This document shows positions 25,301 through 37,712 of a stretch of DNA of 64,000 nucleotides, one piece after another; position 1 is the stretch's first letter; each line of letters starts with the position of its first letter. The stretch comes from Anser cygnoides (Eukaryota; Chordata; Aves; Anseriformes; Anatidae), in assembly GCF_040182565.1 (NCBI RefSeq), contig NC_089882.1:8137683-8201682 (forward strand), read 5' to 3'. Below the pieces are notes generated by a model. That model worked only from the letters and a program-made list of their open reading frames with translations. It had not been told where the DNA came from and ran no database searches. The translations under genes were made by a program, and so were the position numbers.

Positions 25301-28300
25301 GAGTTTTGAATACATGTGGGTGTGAAAATGCTATCAAGGGAAACACGACTTTTTTACTGATTTGTAGATGATATATTCACATTTTCAAAGAGTTGGGTTT
25401 TTCTATCCCCTTGCTTTTTCACAAAACAGCTGAAAACATAAAATAAAAAGAAATGGGACGGTGTAGCTCTATGATCAAGTAAATGATGTGGAAATATGCA
25501 GGTTTATAAATGGACTTGATTACCTTGTGACTAGCTGGACTTAGGCACAGTGGAAAGCACACATTTATTATGTTGACCATTGTGAAAATTCAATGTGACC
25601 GATGGCCTTTAGTGATGTGTGGGGGAGTGTTTGCAGTACCTTCTAAAGCCTGTGCTTTTGGACATGTTCAGAAACTTTCTGATGCAACATTTTTATTGGC
25701 AAATGTCAGTTATGCAATCTGAAGCAGTTCACAAGAAGGGGTTAGTTTCAATATATTTCCCTCCACACATTTCTGACTCACACAAAATACCAAAATTAGC
25801 AAACATCTTGTTTGCCAAGAAGTTTCATCTCCTGGTCTAATAGACTGCCAGTATTTTAAAAATGATTGAAGTGAAAATCTTAAGTGATACGGCATGAGTT
25901 TCTCAGTTGCTTTGGATTTTTCCACTTCCAATTTCATCCCATATCAAAATTATTATTTCTGATTTTTATTAAGCCTCTGCAGACAAAGAAACCCATTTCC
26001 CACCCAGGTGCAGTACCAGGTACTCCCTCTGCTTCCAGCCAGATGTTCCTGCAGAGAGATGTGTCTACTTCTGAAGCGCACTCTCATTTAGAACTGATTA
26101 CAAACTGCTTGATCCTTTGTTTCTCCAACATTAGAACATGTTGATTATTCAGCACTGGATATTCAGGTTCCTCTGGGTATTTTTACCCACATAGATATAT
26201 TTCAGGGCTGAGGCATCAGGGAACAGGGTTAGATGAGAAATGTTATATTCTGCAGAGGATTTAATAGACATAAACATATGGCTATAACTTTGATATGAAA
26301 AAGGGATGAACTGAGCAAGTGACTGTGCAAACTGTAGGTAACATTTATAACCACTTTTGACAACCCTGATACGTCTGTGCCCGCACTATACTTGCTCACC
26401 TGCATCTCTCTTGGCAGCGTTAGCTCTGACCTCCTAGCTGCAGTCTCTCTAGTGGTGTGTACCTGTTAGCCAAAGAGATTTTACAAAGGCGCAGTGAACA
26501 AGCCATGGTAGCAAGATTTCTCCTCGGAGGACTAGAGATGTAACAAGAGATACCATATATCTATGAACACCCTAAAAGGACCTCTGGCATTGATATTGTT
26601 TTATAATCCCTTGAACTGCTCTCTGTGGAAAAGGGGTAACTTCTAGGAAACCCTAGGAGACTCTGATGATCATTAACAACTCCACAGAATGGGAAATTCA
26701 ATTAGCAGCTTTTTCTGTTTGGTTTGTTCCTTATATGCAGGCTGGAGTGGGCTTTTGGTGAGGACTGAGAGTGGCATTTCACTAGGTACTCACACCAGAA
26801 CAGATGAGAAAGATGGGCTGGGGGAGGGAGCAGGGAGTTGCTAACAGATGTTAGAGCAACCCCAAGTCTGCTCTTAGCTATGCCCAGGAAAGAGTACCCA
26901 CGCCATCAGCCGCGCACTGGCTTTTGGGGAGGCTGAACATGGCAGTGAAGAAGAACGTGGCTTAGAAGTCTGTGCAGGAGGCAGCCTGGCTGAGCCCAAA
27001 CGGTATATGCTAGTATGCTATGCAAATATTAATAACAGCTGCCAGAAATTTGGAAGAGCCAGCCAAGTTAAAAGATGTCCTATGCATCTGCCCATTTGTA
27101 CCACAAGGCCAACACATACTCTGTCCATGCCAGCGCAGTATTCCCTCTCTGAGAGGCATTACAGTTGGCACGAGTACCTACCTGGATCACTGCAGGTAGC
27201 TGGCAGCGTGCTTCAGGGAGCAGTTGTTCCCCAGTCCCTAACCTCACCACACCCACTGAAACCCCTCCACGGCTGCCAGTGCATGTCCTGGGGGGGGGGG
27301 GCACGGAGAAGAGGAAGTGCTTTATTATTCCCTCTTCTTCGCACTGAACAACACAAGGAACCGGGGAGTACTTACTATTTAATAGCACTCATGGCTATAG
27401 ATGGAAATATGCAAGCATAAGTTCCTGAGAATTTAGTCCCTTATTTTGCATTTCCCTCCTTCAGCTGGTTGCAATGATAAAGCTTAGCAAAGCAGGGGAT
27501 TAGCGCACTGGTTGCCACACCAAAGGCACATGTACATGTACATGAACCTTTGGGTTCTGACAACACATCTAAACTACTTTAAATTAGCTGGCTCAGGAAG
27601 CAAAAATGCAGTAGCCACAAAAAGTACGTCTCAACTCATGCTAGGCACCCCAGCAGAGCTGTTGCTGGGCTTGCTAAGTGAATCCAATGGTTTTCTTTCC
27701 AGGAGCACATAGTCTCAACACCCAAACTACATGGTTTAAAGCTGCCTTAGACAGTTTATACGCTCTGTATTCATGGAAATGTAGACATACCCTGAGATCA
27801 CACAGTGATTATTGCCAGGAGGAAGGAGACAAGCATATCATAGCATAGCAATGGAAACATACTATGAGTCTAGCGCATTACCTCTACCTACAGTCTGTTG
27901 CCATTGTCATGAATCTACTTTATTGTGTTCAACAGTTCTGAGGAAAATTCTCATTTTCTCAGGGTACGAGACCTCCGTTGCCCCAGAAAGTTGGTAAGTG
28001 AGGCATATCAGACAGAGAAAGGAGGACAGAGGTGACAGCCAGTGGAGGACAGAAAGTGCCAAAGAGGCAGATATCTTCTGTATCTCAGCCTAGTATCCTA
28101 GCCATAAAGTTATTCTTTCCATCACCTTCTCATCTGTGAACACTGTATTTTGGGTTAGTGACCCTACATATTAGAGTACAGAAAAAGTACAGAATGCAGC
28201 AGACTCAAAACCCAAAGCTCTTTGATTATCTTCTTTAATTTATGTCTTTTCTTGATGCATAATTATAACTGCATCTATATGTATTCATCACGTGTACCAC

Positions 28301-30234
28301 AGCTTCTGCTGAATCCCTAGGTTTTGTCAAAGAGAAAGCAGTACAGCAAAAAACTTTTCCACTTAAAAGTATTCTGCTCCAATGAATTATGGCTGTCATT
28401 TCGAAGCTATTTATTGTGTTAACAATATTTTTCCAGAAGACTGTTTCATTTAGTGATTTGGAATGTAAGGACAATAGTAGGGAGTAAATAACCATGCAAG
28501 CCGTAACATCAAAATCCACAAAGATTTCAGAACATATGAAAAGAAATGTATTTTAAAAAATCCTGGACATGCAAAGTTAAAGATTCTGATTAAATTCTCA
28601 TAGCTGTAAGGCTTTTGCTTACTATTCATGAGAGCTATGGAATTCACTTCTACTTGACATCAGAAATGCAGATTCAGTGAATTAGTTTAAGACAAAATTG
28701 AAATCTTATCTTTTTAGTCTGCCTTTTCTAGCCTTAAATGCAGCTCAGTTTTAAATCTCCTAGATATTATTTTATGTGAAGTTATTTGGGATTCTTTGTA
28801 TTTTCTTCACTGGGTACATTTAGTTGTATTGTATTTAGTTCACGTACATTAAAAAAGTACTCAGGAGAATAGGTAAAAGATGACAAACTGGATAATGGGA
28901 AAAGAAAAGCAGTCATTTGCTAAGGCAAAAGGATAAATGCAACAGAAATGGAAGAAAGAGACCTCTAAACCATGTTCTTAAATATGAAGAAGTATTTAGT
29001 GAATGGATGAATATGCCAGAAGGGTTCCTACCTCCTAATTCTTTAGCACCCATGTGTAGCTGTGTGAGTAATGGGGCCAATTAGGAATTGTGTGGCTCCA
29101 CCATGCACCCACTCCTACCTTCCCACAACACAGCACTTCCCAGTGTTCCCCTTTCTTCCTCCTCACTTCATTCTGTGAAATCTTCATCCATGCTCTCTTC
29201 GTGCTCAGTCTATACCACCCGCTTACAGACTACTGCACGAGTAGCCCGCTGACCTGCTCTAGAGCCCTGATAAAGTAGGGTCAGCAAGTCAGGAAGACAG
29301 CAGAGCAAATGTCTGCTCAGTTGCCAAGTGGCTGAAGAATCGCTGAACCTTAGTGGATGAGCTAGTTTCATGATGCTAAATAAATAAAATCCCCTTTAAA
29401 TTAGGATTCTTGAACTACAAGTGACACCTACGCTCCTGTGCGATGCACAGGGTGGTCTAGGTAGAGGGTCCCCAGTCAGCTACACATGCACACAGCACAC
29501 CATGTGACATCAGATGGATCGCAGTCCTTTCATTAAAACAAGGAGCAATAATATCTTCTGACAGATTTTTTACATTACACAGCATGTTTTCTATTTTACA
29601 TAAACATTTCCTCTGTGTCTGCATTTGCAACAGTCCAGTTGCAAAGGGTGCAGGACTACTCAACAGGCTGCACTGCAGAATGGCCACGGAGAAATAACAG
29701 TGTAATTTAAGAAGTCTTAAATTATAAAAATGAAAGGCATGTTTTCTACATGAAAACTTTGCTCTTGTGAAACAGGAGCCTGAAAATTATAGTGTAACTA
29801 GCAATAATCAAAAAGGAAAAGTCTTTGCAAAGGTAAACAGACATTGTTCTAGTTACTTTAATCAACCTACTCCCAGTATCTTCAGACATTTATAATTGAT
29901 TTTGGTACAGAATCATCAAAGGAATGCAGCATAAAATTTCAACAACTTCCTTAAAAAATATTAGCAGAGCTAAATTATATCATGTCTATGAAAAAAAGTA
30001 TAGCACATGCAGCAGAAAATGAAAGGCAGGTGGATATAGTGAGTAGAGATATCAAGGTGCAAAAATACCAATCCAAATATACTAAACATGATTTAAATAT
30101 TCATCAAAATGTTCTTCTGTATTTTACAGTTCATTCATCTGTGACTTCAGGAGTCACATGACAGCAGGCATGGATTGAATTAGGAAACCCATCTTTTCCA
30201 GCTTCACTCTTCAGCTTTGCATGAGAATAAATAA
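25301..30234. other. Non-coding stretch with the longest open frame of the window
   Basis: The frame at 27007-27420 (+) has 137 codons but runs through a 12-G run and is opposed by a 102-codon minus frame at 27080-27388. It has no domain or signal I recognise. A 31-base block at 27963-27993 has good splice-like borders (TTCTCATTTTCTCAG before it, GTAAGTG after it) but no partner exon. No repeat family is evident. Confidence 0.55.
27290..27301. repeat. Run of 12 G
   Basis: Uninterrupted homopolymer. Length errors are common in such runs, so any frame across it is unreliable. Confidence 0.9.
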
Positions 30235-30326
30235 AGAGCATTTCCTCTATGCCTGGGTTTTCCAAGCTGTGCGATAAAAATAATGATAATTATTTTATGA
30301 TGCTTTGAGTTCTATAGTGAAAAAGT
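30235..30326 (+). repeat. MIR/L2-like tail remnant, sense
   Basis: The motif order CTCTATGCCTGGGTTTTCC, CTGTGCGATAAAAATAATGATAAT, GATGCTTTGAGTTCTATAGTG, AAAGTGCT follows the 3' half of MIR/L2-type repeats. Those carry CTCTGTGCCTCAGTTTCCCCATCTG, then an ATAATAAT stretch, then GCACTTTGAGATCC and a TATAGAAGTGC-like end. About 90 bases survive. It is the best-preserved ancient remnant here. Confidence 0.6.
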
Positions 30327-33139
30327 GCTCTGGCAGAGCTGAGAGATAAGGTGATGTTGCAGGAAACTTCCTCCTTATTTGAGTCTGGTTTTCTTTTATG
30401 TGCATAGTGCCAATCTATGTTAGGTGCCCTTTTGAAAATTGTCACAATTTCTACGACAAGCTAATGTTTCTTTCTAATAACCCCAAGTCTGTTTAAGTCT
30501 TTTCATTCAGTCTCCCTTGAGTCTCCCTTGCACAGGTGACCATTAGGCATGTTCCTGTGCTGTCACACTGTCCCTGGCTGTCAGCATCCAACCGATCAGA
30601 CTCTTTGTGATGGGTCTTTTCATGGACTTGCCTGAGGGCAAGGCTTACATTTTGAAATGTATCACATTTGTGATAATGACCCAAGTTGTGACATCAGACA
30701 GGGAAATGCATTGGGTTTGCCATTCAGATTTCGTTCTGGAGTAGCTGAAAGGCAGACTCTGACAAGGCTGGAACCAGCTGGTTTTTAAAGCAGCCCAGTT
30801 CTGACAATAGACTCATTTTATGCCAGGTAAACATCCTTCAGATTTGCTGGCATTTGTGTGCAGCTTTCCTGCATTTGCATAGGTCTGAATCAGAGTAAAA
30901 CTTGCTCCCATTGGCACACTCCAGTCTAGACCACCTTCTGTTCTTGGCACACATAACAACTATTTTCACTGCATCCTTGTCAGCTTGTTCTTTCAGGAAA
31001 TGCATTCTATTTTCCTTTAAGTCCTTTTTGCATAAAGTAATTCTTACATCAAGTAGTCTGCCAGAAAAGGCTTTCTTTATCCTTGACTGACCTTTGCTGG
31101 GTTTGTCTGGCTAATGTCTTTCCTATCAGCTCCATTACTCACAGTCTTGTGCTGCTCCTATTGAGGGCAGTGCTTTCCAGGAAGTACAGATACAGCCCTG
31201 CAAGCAGCCACTTCACTCATCTAATACCCTGATGAGATCTATGCAGTGTCAAAATCTTCAGGCTTGATCTTAATGAGAAGCTGCTTGCGTATTTCTGACC
31301 AGGTGCAATGCTTCAGTTTTGATTCCCAGACTCCCCTGAGGACAGGGACAGGTCTGCGGCAGAGCAAGGATCCCCACACCTCGCTGGGGCAAAGCGCTTC
31401 ATTCAAGCAGGGCTGTGAAGGACCCATGGCAATACTCAGCACAGGAAAAGTCATTTCAGCCCAGCCTTCAGGAAGTGCATGCCAAATTTAAAAGCACTGC
31501 TGTTTTGATGAATTAACTGGAATCCTGGATGCTCTAAATGAAGACTGTACAGATTTTTGCTTTCTGCCAAGAAGCAGCAGTAAAGCCAGAAGCCTTGCAG
31601 GATCTAAGAGGTCTTTTTGTCTAGAGCCTTGTATCACACAACCTTGTGAATTTTATCCAGTTAACCATGTCCTGAACCCATTACTATCATTACTGTAACC
31701 GTTACCACTTGCTAAATTGTATGGCACAAAGGGTTAATGTCTTCCAACAGGCACTCTCACAGTACTTGTGTGGTTTTAGAAAGAAAACACAAAGACTTCT
31801 AAAAGAATGTAAATTATATCACTGATGAGAATCAGAAAGCAAAGTGATGATTCCTTGTCTTTGATCTGCCTTGTTGTGTATTACTGTATTTCTGAATTGA
31901 CAGAAAAGATGTTCATTTCAAGGCACCAAAATGTCTGAACTATTTAGGAATTGTCGCCTTGAATCAATTCTGGTTTCATATACTGTGCCTTCACAGGCTT
32001 CCTTCCAAATCAATTCCATCTCTAAACAAATTGCTTAAAAGCCATGACTTCATTCCCATGTTAAGGGAGTATCTGTGGCACTCCCAATTAAAACAAAAAT
32101 ATTTACAGTAAGATGCACAATTTACGCAATGGTATTGACAGTAGTAAAAAGTTTCCAAATGCAGGTCTTTTGCCTTTGCACATGCAAAAAGTAGCTTTCT
32201 AAAGGCTGAAGGGCCTGTGTTAGAAAAACACACAGTACCTACTTTAGGAAGAAAACCAGACATCATTTATAATTCATGTAAGTATATTGAAGTTTTCCAC
32301 TGCCATCGAAGAAAGATGATTTCAAATCTATGGAGTGCAATAAGCCTATATTCTGTGCAGTAACCTCTATATATCTCATATAGATTTTACTCAGGAGATC
32401 ATTTCCATACTGAGGTCTTCCCTTCTGCAATGTGAAACATTCAAAACCATCACTTTCTCTGCGTATCTATCAGTGTTAATTTGTCAGTTTGTGCCCCATG
32501 TCATTTTCATGAAGACTTTTGGGATGTGGATTTGTTAAACAGATTGAAGAGTTAAACGTAATCCATGAGTAAACAGAAGGAAAAGGAATGGTTTTCTCAA
32601 TATTACAACTATATTTTTGTTCGTATCCAATATAAAATCCAAAGAAAAATGAATTATTTCTCCAGTCAGTTCCTACTGTACTGACAGGCTGATGCAAAAT
32701 TGCTGCATATAACTCAGCTATTTCCTACAAGCACACAGAATTTAAAAGCCCAACAAGTGAGCTGCTGTGCTAAGGGAAGTTCATTACTGCTCAGTCACAA
32801 ACAGCTCAGTCCTACTCAAACACGGACTTAGATTGTATTTTTCAGTATGAGAAACTTGACTGCCTGCAAGGCATCTAACATATCCAAGATATCTTTGGAG
32901 TGCAAGAGCAATTCAATTTTCAGCTCTTTTTCTTAATTTTCCAAAGCATGTAGCCTCTTAAACAATCCTCTGAAATAGGAGGACTGACATTAAATGATTA
33001 TGTCTTAATGTATAAAATCCAGTTTTACACTTCGGTCAAAACTCCGGGAGAACTTGATTTCTAATAAAATTTTCCTCCATCTCCGCAGCTGTTGATAGTA
33101 TTTAGCACAGAGCAGAAAAGGCTACATGCTGTATAATGC
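30327..33139. other. Non-coding stretch, nothing recognised
   Basis: Frames of up to 91 codons (31991-32266, minus) occur without any motif I recognise. An 11-base tandem duplication (AGTCTCCCTTG twice) lies at 30509-30530. Confidence 0.55.
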
Positions 33140-33480
33140 ATCACAAATGACTTTATTGGCTGTCATACACTTTAAAAGGCTTTGCTCCGCACTTGATTAA
33201 TTTGCGAAGCAGTTTATTTCAGATATCAAAGCTGCTTGTTCTGAATGATTATTAAAACTAAACAGAAGCAAGTATTCATTATTGCCTAAAAATAATGAAT
33301 GCAGAAGAGGCAGGCACTTGGGACCCAAGGAGGTGACATTAATGTTCAACATCTCGAAAACAGCAGCATATCAAATTATTGATGCAACGCATTTGACGAC
33401 TGTCTTTAAGAGGCAGGGGCATAGGCTGTCTAGACATGATCAGATATCAAGGTCTACGAGTTTTGCAATCTGATCATTTT
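33140..33480. promoter_or_regulatory. Possible conserved non-coding element
   Basis: A repeat-free block with CTTGATTAATTTGCGAAGC near 33192 and balanced, complex sequence throughout. A 63-codon frame (33282-33473) crosses it but begins at a non-ATG codon and has no recognisable domain. The texture resembles vertebrate conserved enhancers. Another reading is an exon of an unknown gene, but no clear splice sites flank the frame. Confidence 0.25.
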
Positions 33481-33508
33481 GTTTCCCTTTTACCAAGGTA
33501 AAGAGGCG

Positions 33509-33527
33509 CCTGTCAGTATTTGACAGG
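33509..33527. promoter_or_regulatory. Inverted TGACAG pair (MEIS/TALE-like)
   Basis: CCTGTCA at 33509-33515 and TGACAGG at 33521-33527 form a perfect inverted repeat around five bases. Each arm contains TGACAG, the core bound by MEIS/PKNOX homeodomain proteins. This is a motif match only. Confidence 0.2.
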
Positions 33528-33599
33528 CTGCAGACACAATGATTACAACAACAGTAAGAATTACTGCTCTCTGTAGTACTATCATCCTCTGAATAACTT
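33523..33599 (+). repeat. Local diverged duplication, copy A
   Basis: ACAGGCTGCAGACACAATGA followed by TTACAA matches 33920-33944 at 22 of 25 positions. After an alignment gap, CTGTAG and CCTCTGA recur in the same order in both. It is not a repeat family I recognise. Confidence 0.6.
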
Positions 33600-33919
33600 T
33601 GTTGGAGGAACTCGGTTGCAGTTTGTTTATTTGTTTGTTCAGTGGTTTGTTTTTTTTTTTGTCTCTTATGGAGAGTAATGTCTGCATATTCTGTGACCCT
33701 TTGTTGCAGCTCTATTAGACAGGGTTTTATATACAGATCCCAAATTGATCACGAACCACAGTGGAGACACTAAATGGCAACATCTGTAGAAGCTGAATAG
33801 AAATATATTCCAGATCAGGCAAGTAGTCCTTTTTTGATTTGGACATAGTGGATAAAATCTGACTTAACTCTTCACATGCCCTGAAAATTTCTCCCAGCTT
33901 CCCATCTCATGATTGTTTA

Positions 33920-33985
33920 ACAGGCTGCAGGCCCAATGATTATAAAAATAACTGCCATTTTTAGCTGTAGCCTCTGATAATAGAT
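33920..33985 (+). repeat. Local diverged duplication, copy B
   Basis: Partner of the element at 33523. It is shorter because the segment between the first conserved block and CTGTAG, and that between CTGTAG and CCTCTGA, are reduced. The two starts are 397 bases apart. Confidence 0.6.
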
Positions 33986-35056
33986 TTCCACTATATATTT
34001 AACATATGCCAACAGCAATTTTAGGAAGTGCTGTGTGCTTGTTTTTTAATTATAATTCAACATATCTGTCAACGTTGCTTTTTTCCCAGGCTCCATGGTT
34101 GTGTTTTTGTCAACAGAAAATGGCAATATTTTCCTCTAACAGAAAATTCAAGGTCAAATCAAAGTTGAAATATACAGAAAGCACAGGGTACCAGAAACTA
34201 GGATTAGAGCATTTGGTTTAGGTTTTCCTTTGTACCAGATTGTGTGGACAGCCCTTGCTAAAGTACACGTAAGAACAAATTCCCAACTTGGTATTAGTGT
34301 TTAATTTGATTTAAACAATGATGCTGATGTCATTTGGGTGAATGCCTATGAGAAAAATAGGATAAGACAGCTACTTAATAGGAGATTAAGTGATTCTATG
34401 TGGAATGTCACAATTGTAGTTTAAAGAAATAGAACATGTTCTGATTCCTGAAACTGAAACTGTCAACTCTGTACTATGTCCATAATTTTGTTTCATATTG
34501 TCATCTCCAAGTTTTCAAATGTTTCTTGAGTAACACCATCATATGATGCTGCGTTACGACAGTTAAGCCTCTGGGTTAGAACACCATGTCTGCATCAAGT
34601 CATCCTGTTTCATACCCTGATGTTAGATCACATGGAGAATTTTCAAAGGCATTAAAATCACACTGCACACAACTGCTATTAATCATCTCTATTTACTGGA
34701 TTTCTAACTCCCGTCTCTGTGAAGACTGATCTTCCTAATGGTGAATCAATTTCCATATTGCAGAAATGATACTGTTGCCTGTCATCAAGAGGCCTTTACA
34801 CAACTGGTCAGTAGCCATTGTTCATAGCAGCCAGTGCAAGCTTCCAGCAGAAACTCAGAAAATTAATATGAATGGGCTTTGCATAGCTCGCTATAAAATG
34901 TGTTTCCCATTCTCAAGGAGACTTTAGGGGTTACCAAGGGAGTTAGTGCTTTGCTTTGCAAAACCAGTACCCTGCTGTGTTGAGAATTAGATGCACATAC
35001 AGTAGCAAAACGTTCTTGCTATTACGAAGTTACCTATATAGATAGATCAGAAAACA

Positions 35057-35150
35057 TCTTATTGTCCCATTTCAGGGCAAGGAAATCAAGGCCATTGTCT
35101 GAAAACTGCAGCAGAAGCAGGAAGTAAATCCACGTCTCCTAAATGTGCAC
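35057..35150 (-). repeat. MIR/L2-like ancient repeat remnant
   Basis: TTATTGTCCCATTTCAGGG, then AAGGAAATCAAGGCC, then GCAGGAAGTAAATCCACG and TCTCCTAAATG, follow the reverse complement of the MIR/L2-type tail. In that family the order is a CCATTTTACAGATGAGGAAACTGAGG box, then a GAACCCAGGTCTCCTGA box. The middle part is shortened. Confidence 0.5.
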
Positions 35151-36329
35151 AAGTCATTTTTCTTTTGCATGAAGTCAGTGAAGGAAAGATAAGGAATAGC
35201 TGTGAAGACTGCAAATATTTAGGCACCCATGGTAGCACTGAGGATAACCAGCGGGTGTTCTATAATTAACCTTCACATTTAGGCCAAAGGCAGCAGCTGT
35301 GAGAGCTGTACCCCTTGAAACCCATGCACTGATCCTGAGTCCTGTTGCTCAAGTTCTGAAATATGATGTGGTCACCCTTCCTGCACTGTCTATGATCTCA
35401 AGTTCTAAATCTCCACAGCTGTCATTTCTCTTAAGGACACATCCCTTCAGACATTTAGGTGCTTAAAGGTGCAATGCGCTGTGTCTGATCAGGAGCAGTG
35501 GTGAATCCACAACTCACCCCCAGTTACTGCATGATGGCCTGGCTCACACAGAGGCGTAGATGTCAGCTGTGCCTTTGCTGGGACTTAAGAGGTTGAAGCA
35601 ACAAACCACCCGAGTGATGGAAAGGTTCAGGGACCCAAACTGGATCTAGTTCCAACTAATGCCCTGGCCACGTGGACTGCAGATGGAGGGGCTGCAGCAT
35701 GTAAGGCCTTGATACACTACTCTCCTCCCACTTTGCCAAATAACCCTTATGATGTTGACATGGCTATGGGCACTCACAGGGTCCATAACAGCGCCTAAAC
35801 CACTGAGAGATGAAAGACAAACTTGTGAATCTTGATGCTTATTTCATTTTATTAAACTTTTGTCTGCACATCTGAAGTCCCAAATGATTTTGAATTCTGC
35901 CACTCAAAATGAAGTGCTTTTTAACCAGCCTTTATGTGGCTGGGATTCCTACCTAGCCAAAGGTCAGCCATGTCAGTGTCCGCTCTACGTCTCCCCTTCT
36001 AACTCCATAACCTTGATTCACTATGGACTTCTGATACCTCCTGAACTCTTGATCTGTATTATGAATAATGACAGATAAGCAGATAACATTGTCAGGCTGC
36101 CCTACATCCATCGCCAGAATGGGGTGAACTTTTGCTTATGTCAGTTGAAACACTTAATGGAAAAAGAGCCTTTTGTTCCTGCAGAAGACTTCATCTATTA
36201 ACCCCTTTTTACTGAAAAAAAAAAGGCATGTCTAACCCCAAACGGGAGGGCTTATCATACAAAGTTTACAAGACAGAGATAAAGGAGTCATTATTTTAAA
36301 AGTTAGTTAATAGCATTGCACACAATTGA
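35151..36329. other. Non-coding stretch, nothing recognised
   Basis: Moderate G+C around 35280-35780 with no long open frame. A GACATTTAGGTGCTTAAAGG string near 35450 is reminiscent of old sauropsid repeats but too short to assign. Confidence 0.5.
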
Positions 36330-36720
36330 CCAGAAATGTCAATTGCTAGGGAGAAAGGGCACAGGATACTTTATGAAATCGCAACCGTTGCTCAGGGGCA
36401 CTTATGTTTGAGTCTTTTTGACAACATCTACAACACTCTAATTGAACTGCCTGGGCATAGAGGAATTGCTTCTTGCTACTGCAAAATAGCTAGCAGAATT
36501 ACAAAAATGGCGTATCAGAAAAATGTAGTGTATTTTCAAGCTTTTGAAATGTCACACTCCTGGGCACCAATTTATCTGAGTTACATTGCAACATTACAAA
36601 TAGCCAGAAAGTCCTACAGGGCCATTTTTCACAATAAAAATACTTTCCTAACTGCTATTTTAGTTCAGTAATGATTGTATAGATCTGTTTATTATGCATT
36701 TATATTTTTCCCTAAATAAT
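36330..36720. promoter_or_regulatory. Possible conserved non-coding element with a 111-codon frame
   Basis: The block is repeat-free and complex in sequence. A plus-strand frame from ATG at 36336 to a stop ending at 36671 has 111 codons, starting MSIAREKGHRILYE and ending TFLTAILVQ. I recognise no domain, signal peptide or membrane segment. The flanks lack a pyrimidine-rich 3' splice site or a promoter. I favour an enhancer-like element with an accidental open frame. A single-exon small protein is the alternative. Confidence 0.25.
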
Positions 36721-37649
36721 ACCTTACTGTCGGCAACGTACTGAAGCAGAGGAAAGTGTGTAATACAAATGGGGCCAACCACTTGCTTCAGTGTAAAAAT
36801 ATTTCTGACTTTGTGCAAAAAAAAGGAGAGAAAAAAAATCGTAAGAAATCCATAAAGAAAACAAATAAATCCTTCAGCTATTTTTCTAATTTAATATTAC
36901 TTCCACTTCTATCTGTTGTCTTCAGGATAATGGCCATTATGATCATAGTGAAAAGATTACATTGATTGCAGAGTGCCAGGGAAGCTAATATTAAAGGTCA
37001 ATAAGGAAAAGTAGTACATCTCTCTGCTGGAGCTATGATTCAGCCTCTTGAGACCACTTCTTAAGATATTTCCATTGTTTTCTGTTCTATGTAGGAGCAC
37101 AGATAAACTGCCACTTTTGTAAAAGCACAGCCAAAATTACAGGGAATCCAGCTTCTGAATGCTTGAATGCACCTGTGTTGTACAAGTTATACAGCATCAA
37201 AGAAACCATTAGGCATGGAAGTCCCAGTTCTTGGAGCCTTCCTTCATTAGCCCTGAGATAGCTGTTCTCGCTGATGGATGTCCTGCACCTGGCTAGGTTA
37301 GCTGGCTCTAAGGGCTGGAGTTGGGATTCCTAGCTCCAAGTGCATATGCTGTACTGCTAGAGCAAAAATGTAGTGCTCTGTACCTGACTAATCCTCATCC
37401 CTCCGTGGTTTATGCATCTCTTAGAGGGCAGCAGCATGACACGCCAAATGTACAGATCTGACTGTGACCACTGAATACATGTCCCTTCTGGCACCAACCA
37501 AGAGTAATACTGAAACACTTACACCTATGCATCTAGCGCATCATTTCCACTTGCACCTCTTCTGAAGTTATTGAGCAATAATTATTAATAGTAAATTAAC
37601 ATGCAATTGGCCACAGGTAAATAATAAGTACTCTTAACAAACGTTTGTG

Positions 37650-37712
37650 TGCCCCTCTTACTACTGAGAAAACTGTAACTCTGGAAAGCAAGGACTTGGT
37701 TTCAATGGGACC
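37650..37712 (-). repeat. MIR/L2-like ancient repeat remnant, weak
   Basis: CCCTCTTACTACTGAGAAAA, then CTGTAACTCTGGAAAGCAAG and GACTTGG, resembles the reverse complement of the MIR/L2-type box CCATTTTACAGATGAGGAAACTGAGG followed by GTGACTTGCC. Only about 60 bases align by eye. Confidence 0.35.

Larger units (their letters stand above)
33481..35056. other. Non-coding stretch containing the local duplication
   Basis: Apart from the duplicated element and the T/GTTT run at 33621-33662, no repeat or gene is seen. A 30-base block at 34239-34268 lies between TTTTCCTTTGTACCAG and GTAAGA, and reads IVWTALAKVH in phase 0. This is a weak micro-exon candidate. Confidence 0.5.

Noticed and set aside
27007..27420. 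Longest open frame in the window (137 codons, plus strand)
   Set aside because: It crosses a 12-G run, is opposed by a 102-codon minus frame, and shows no domain, signal peptide or splice context.
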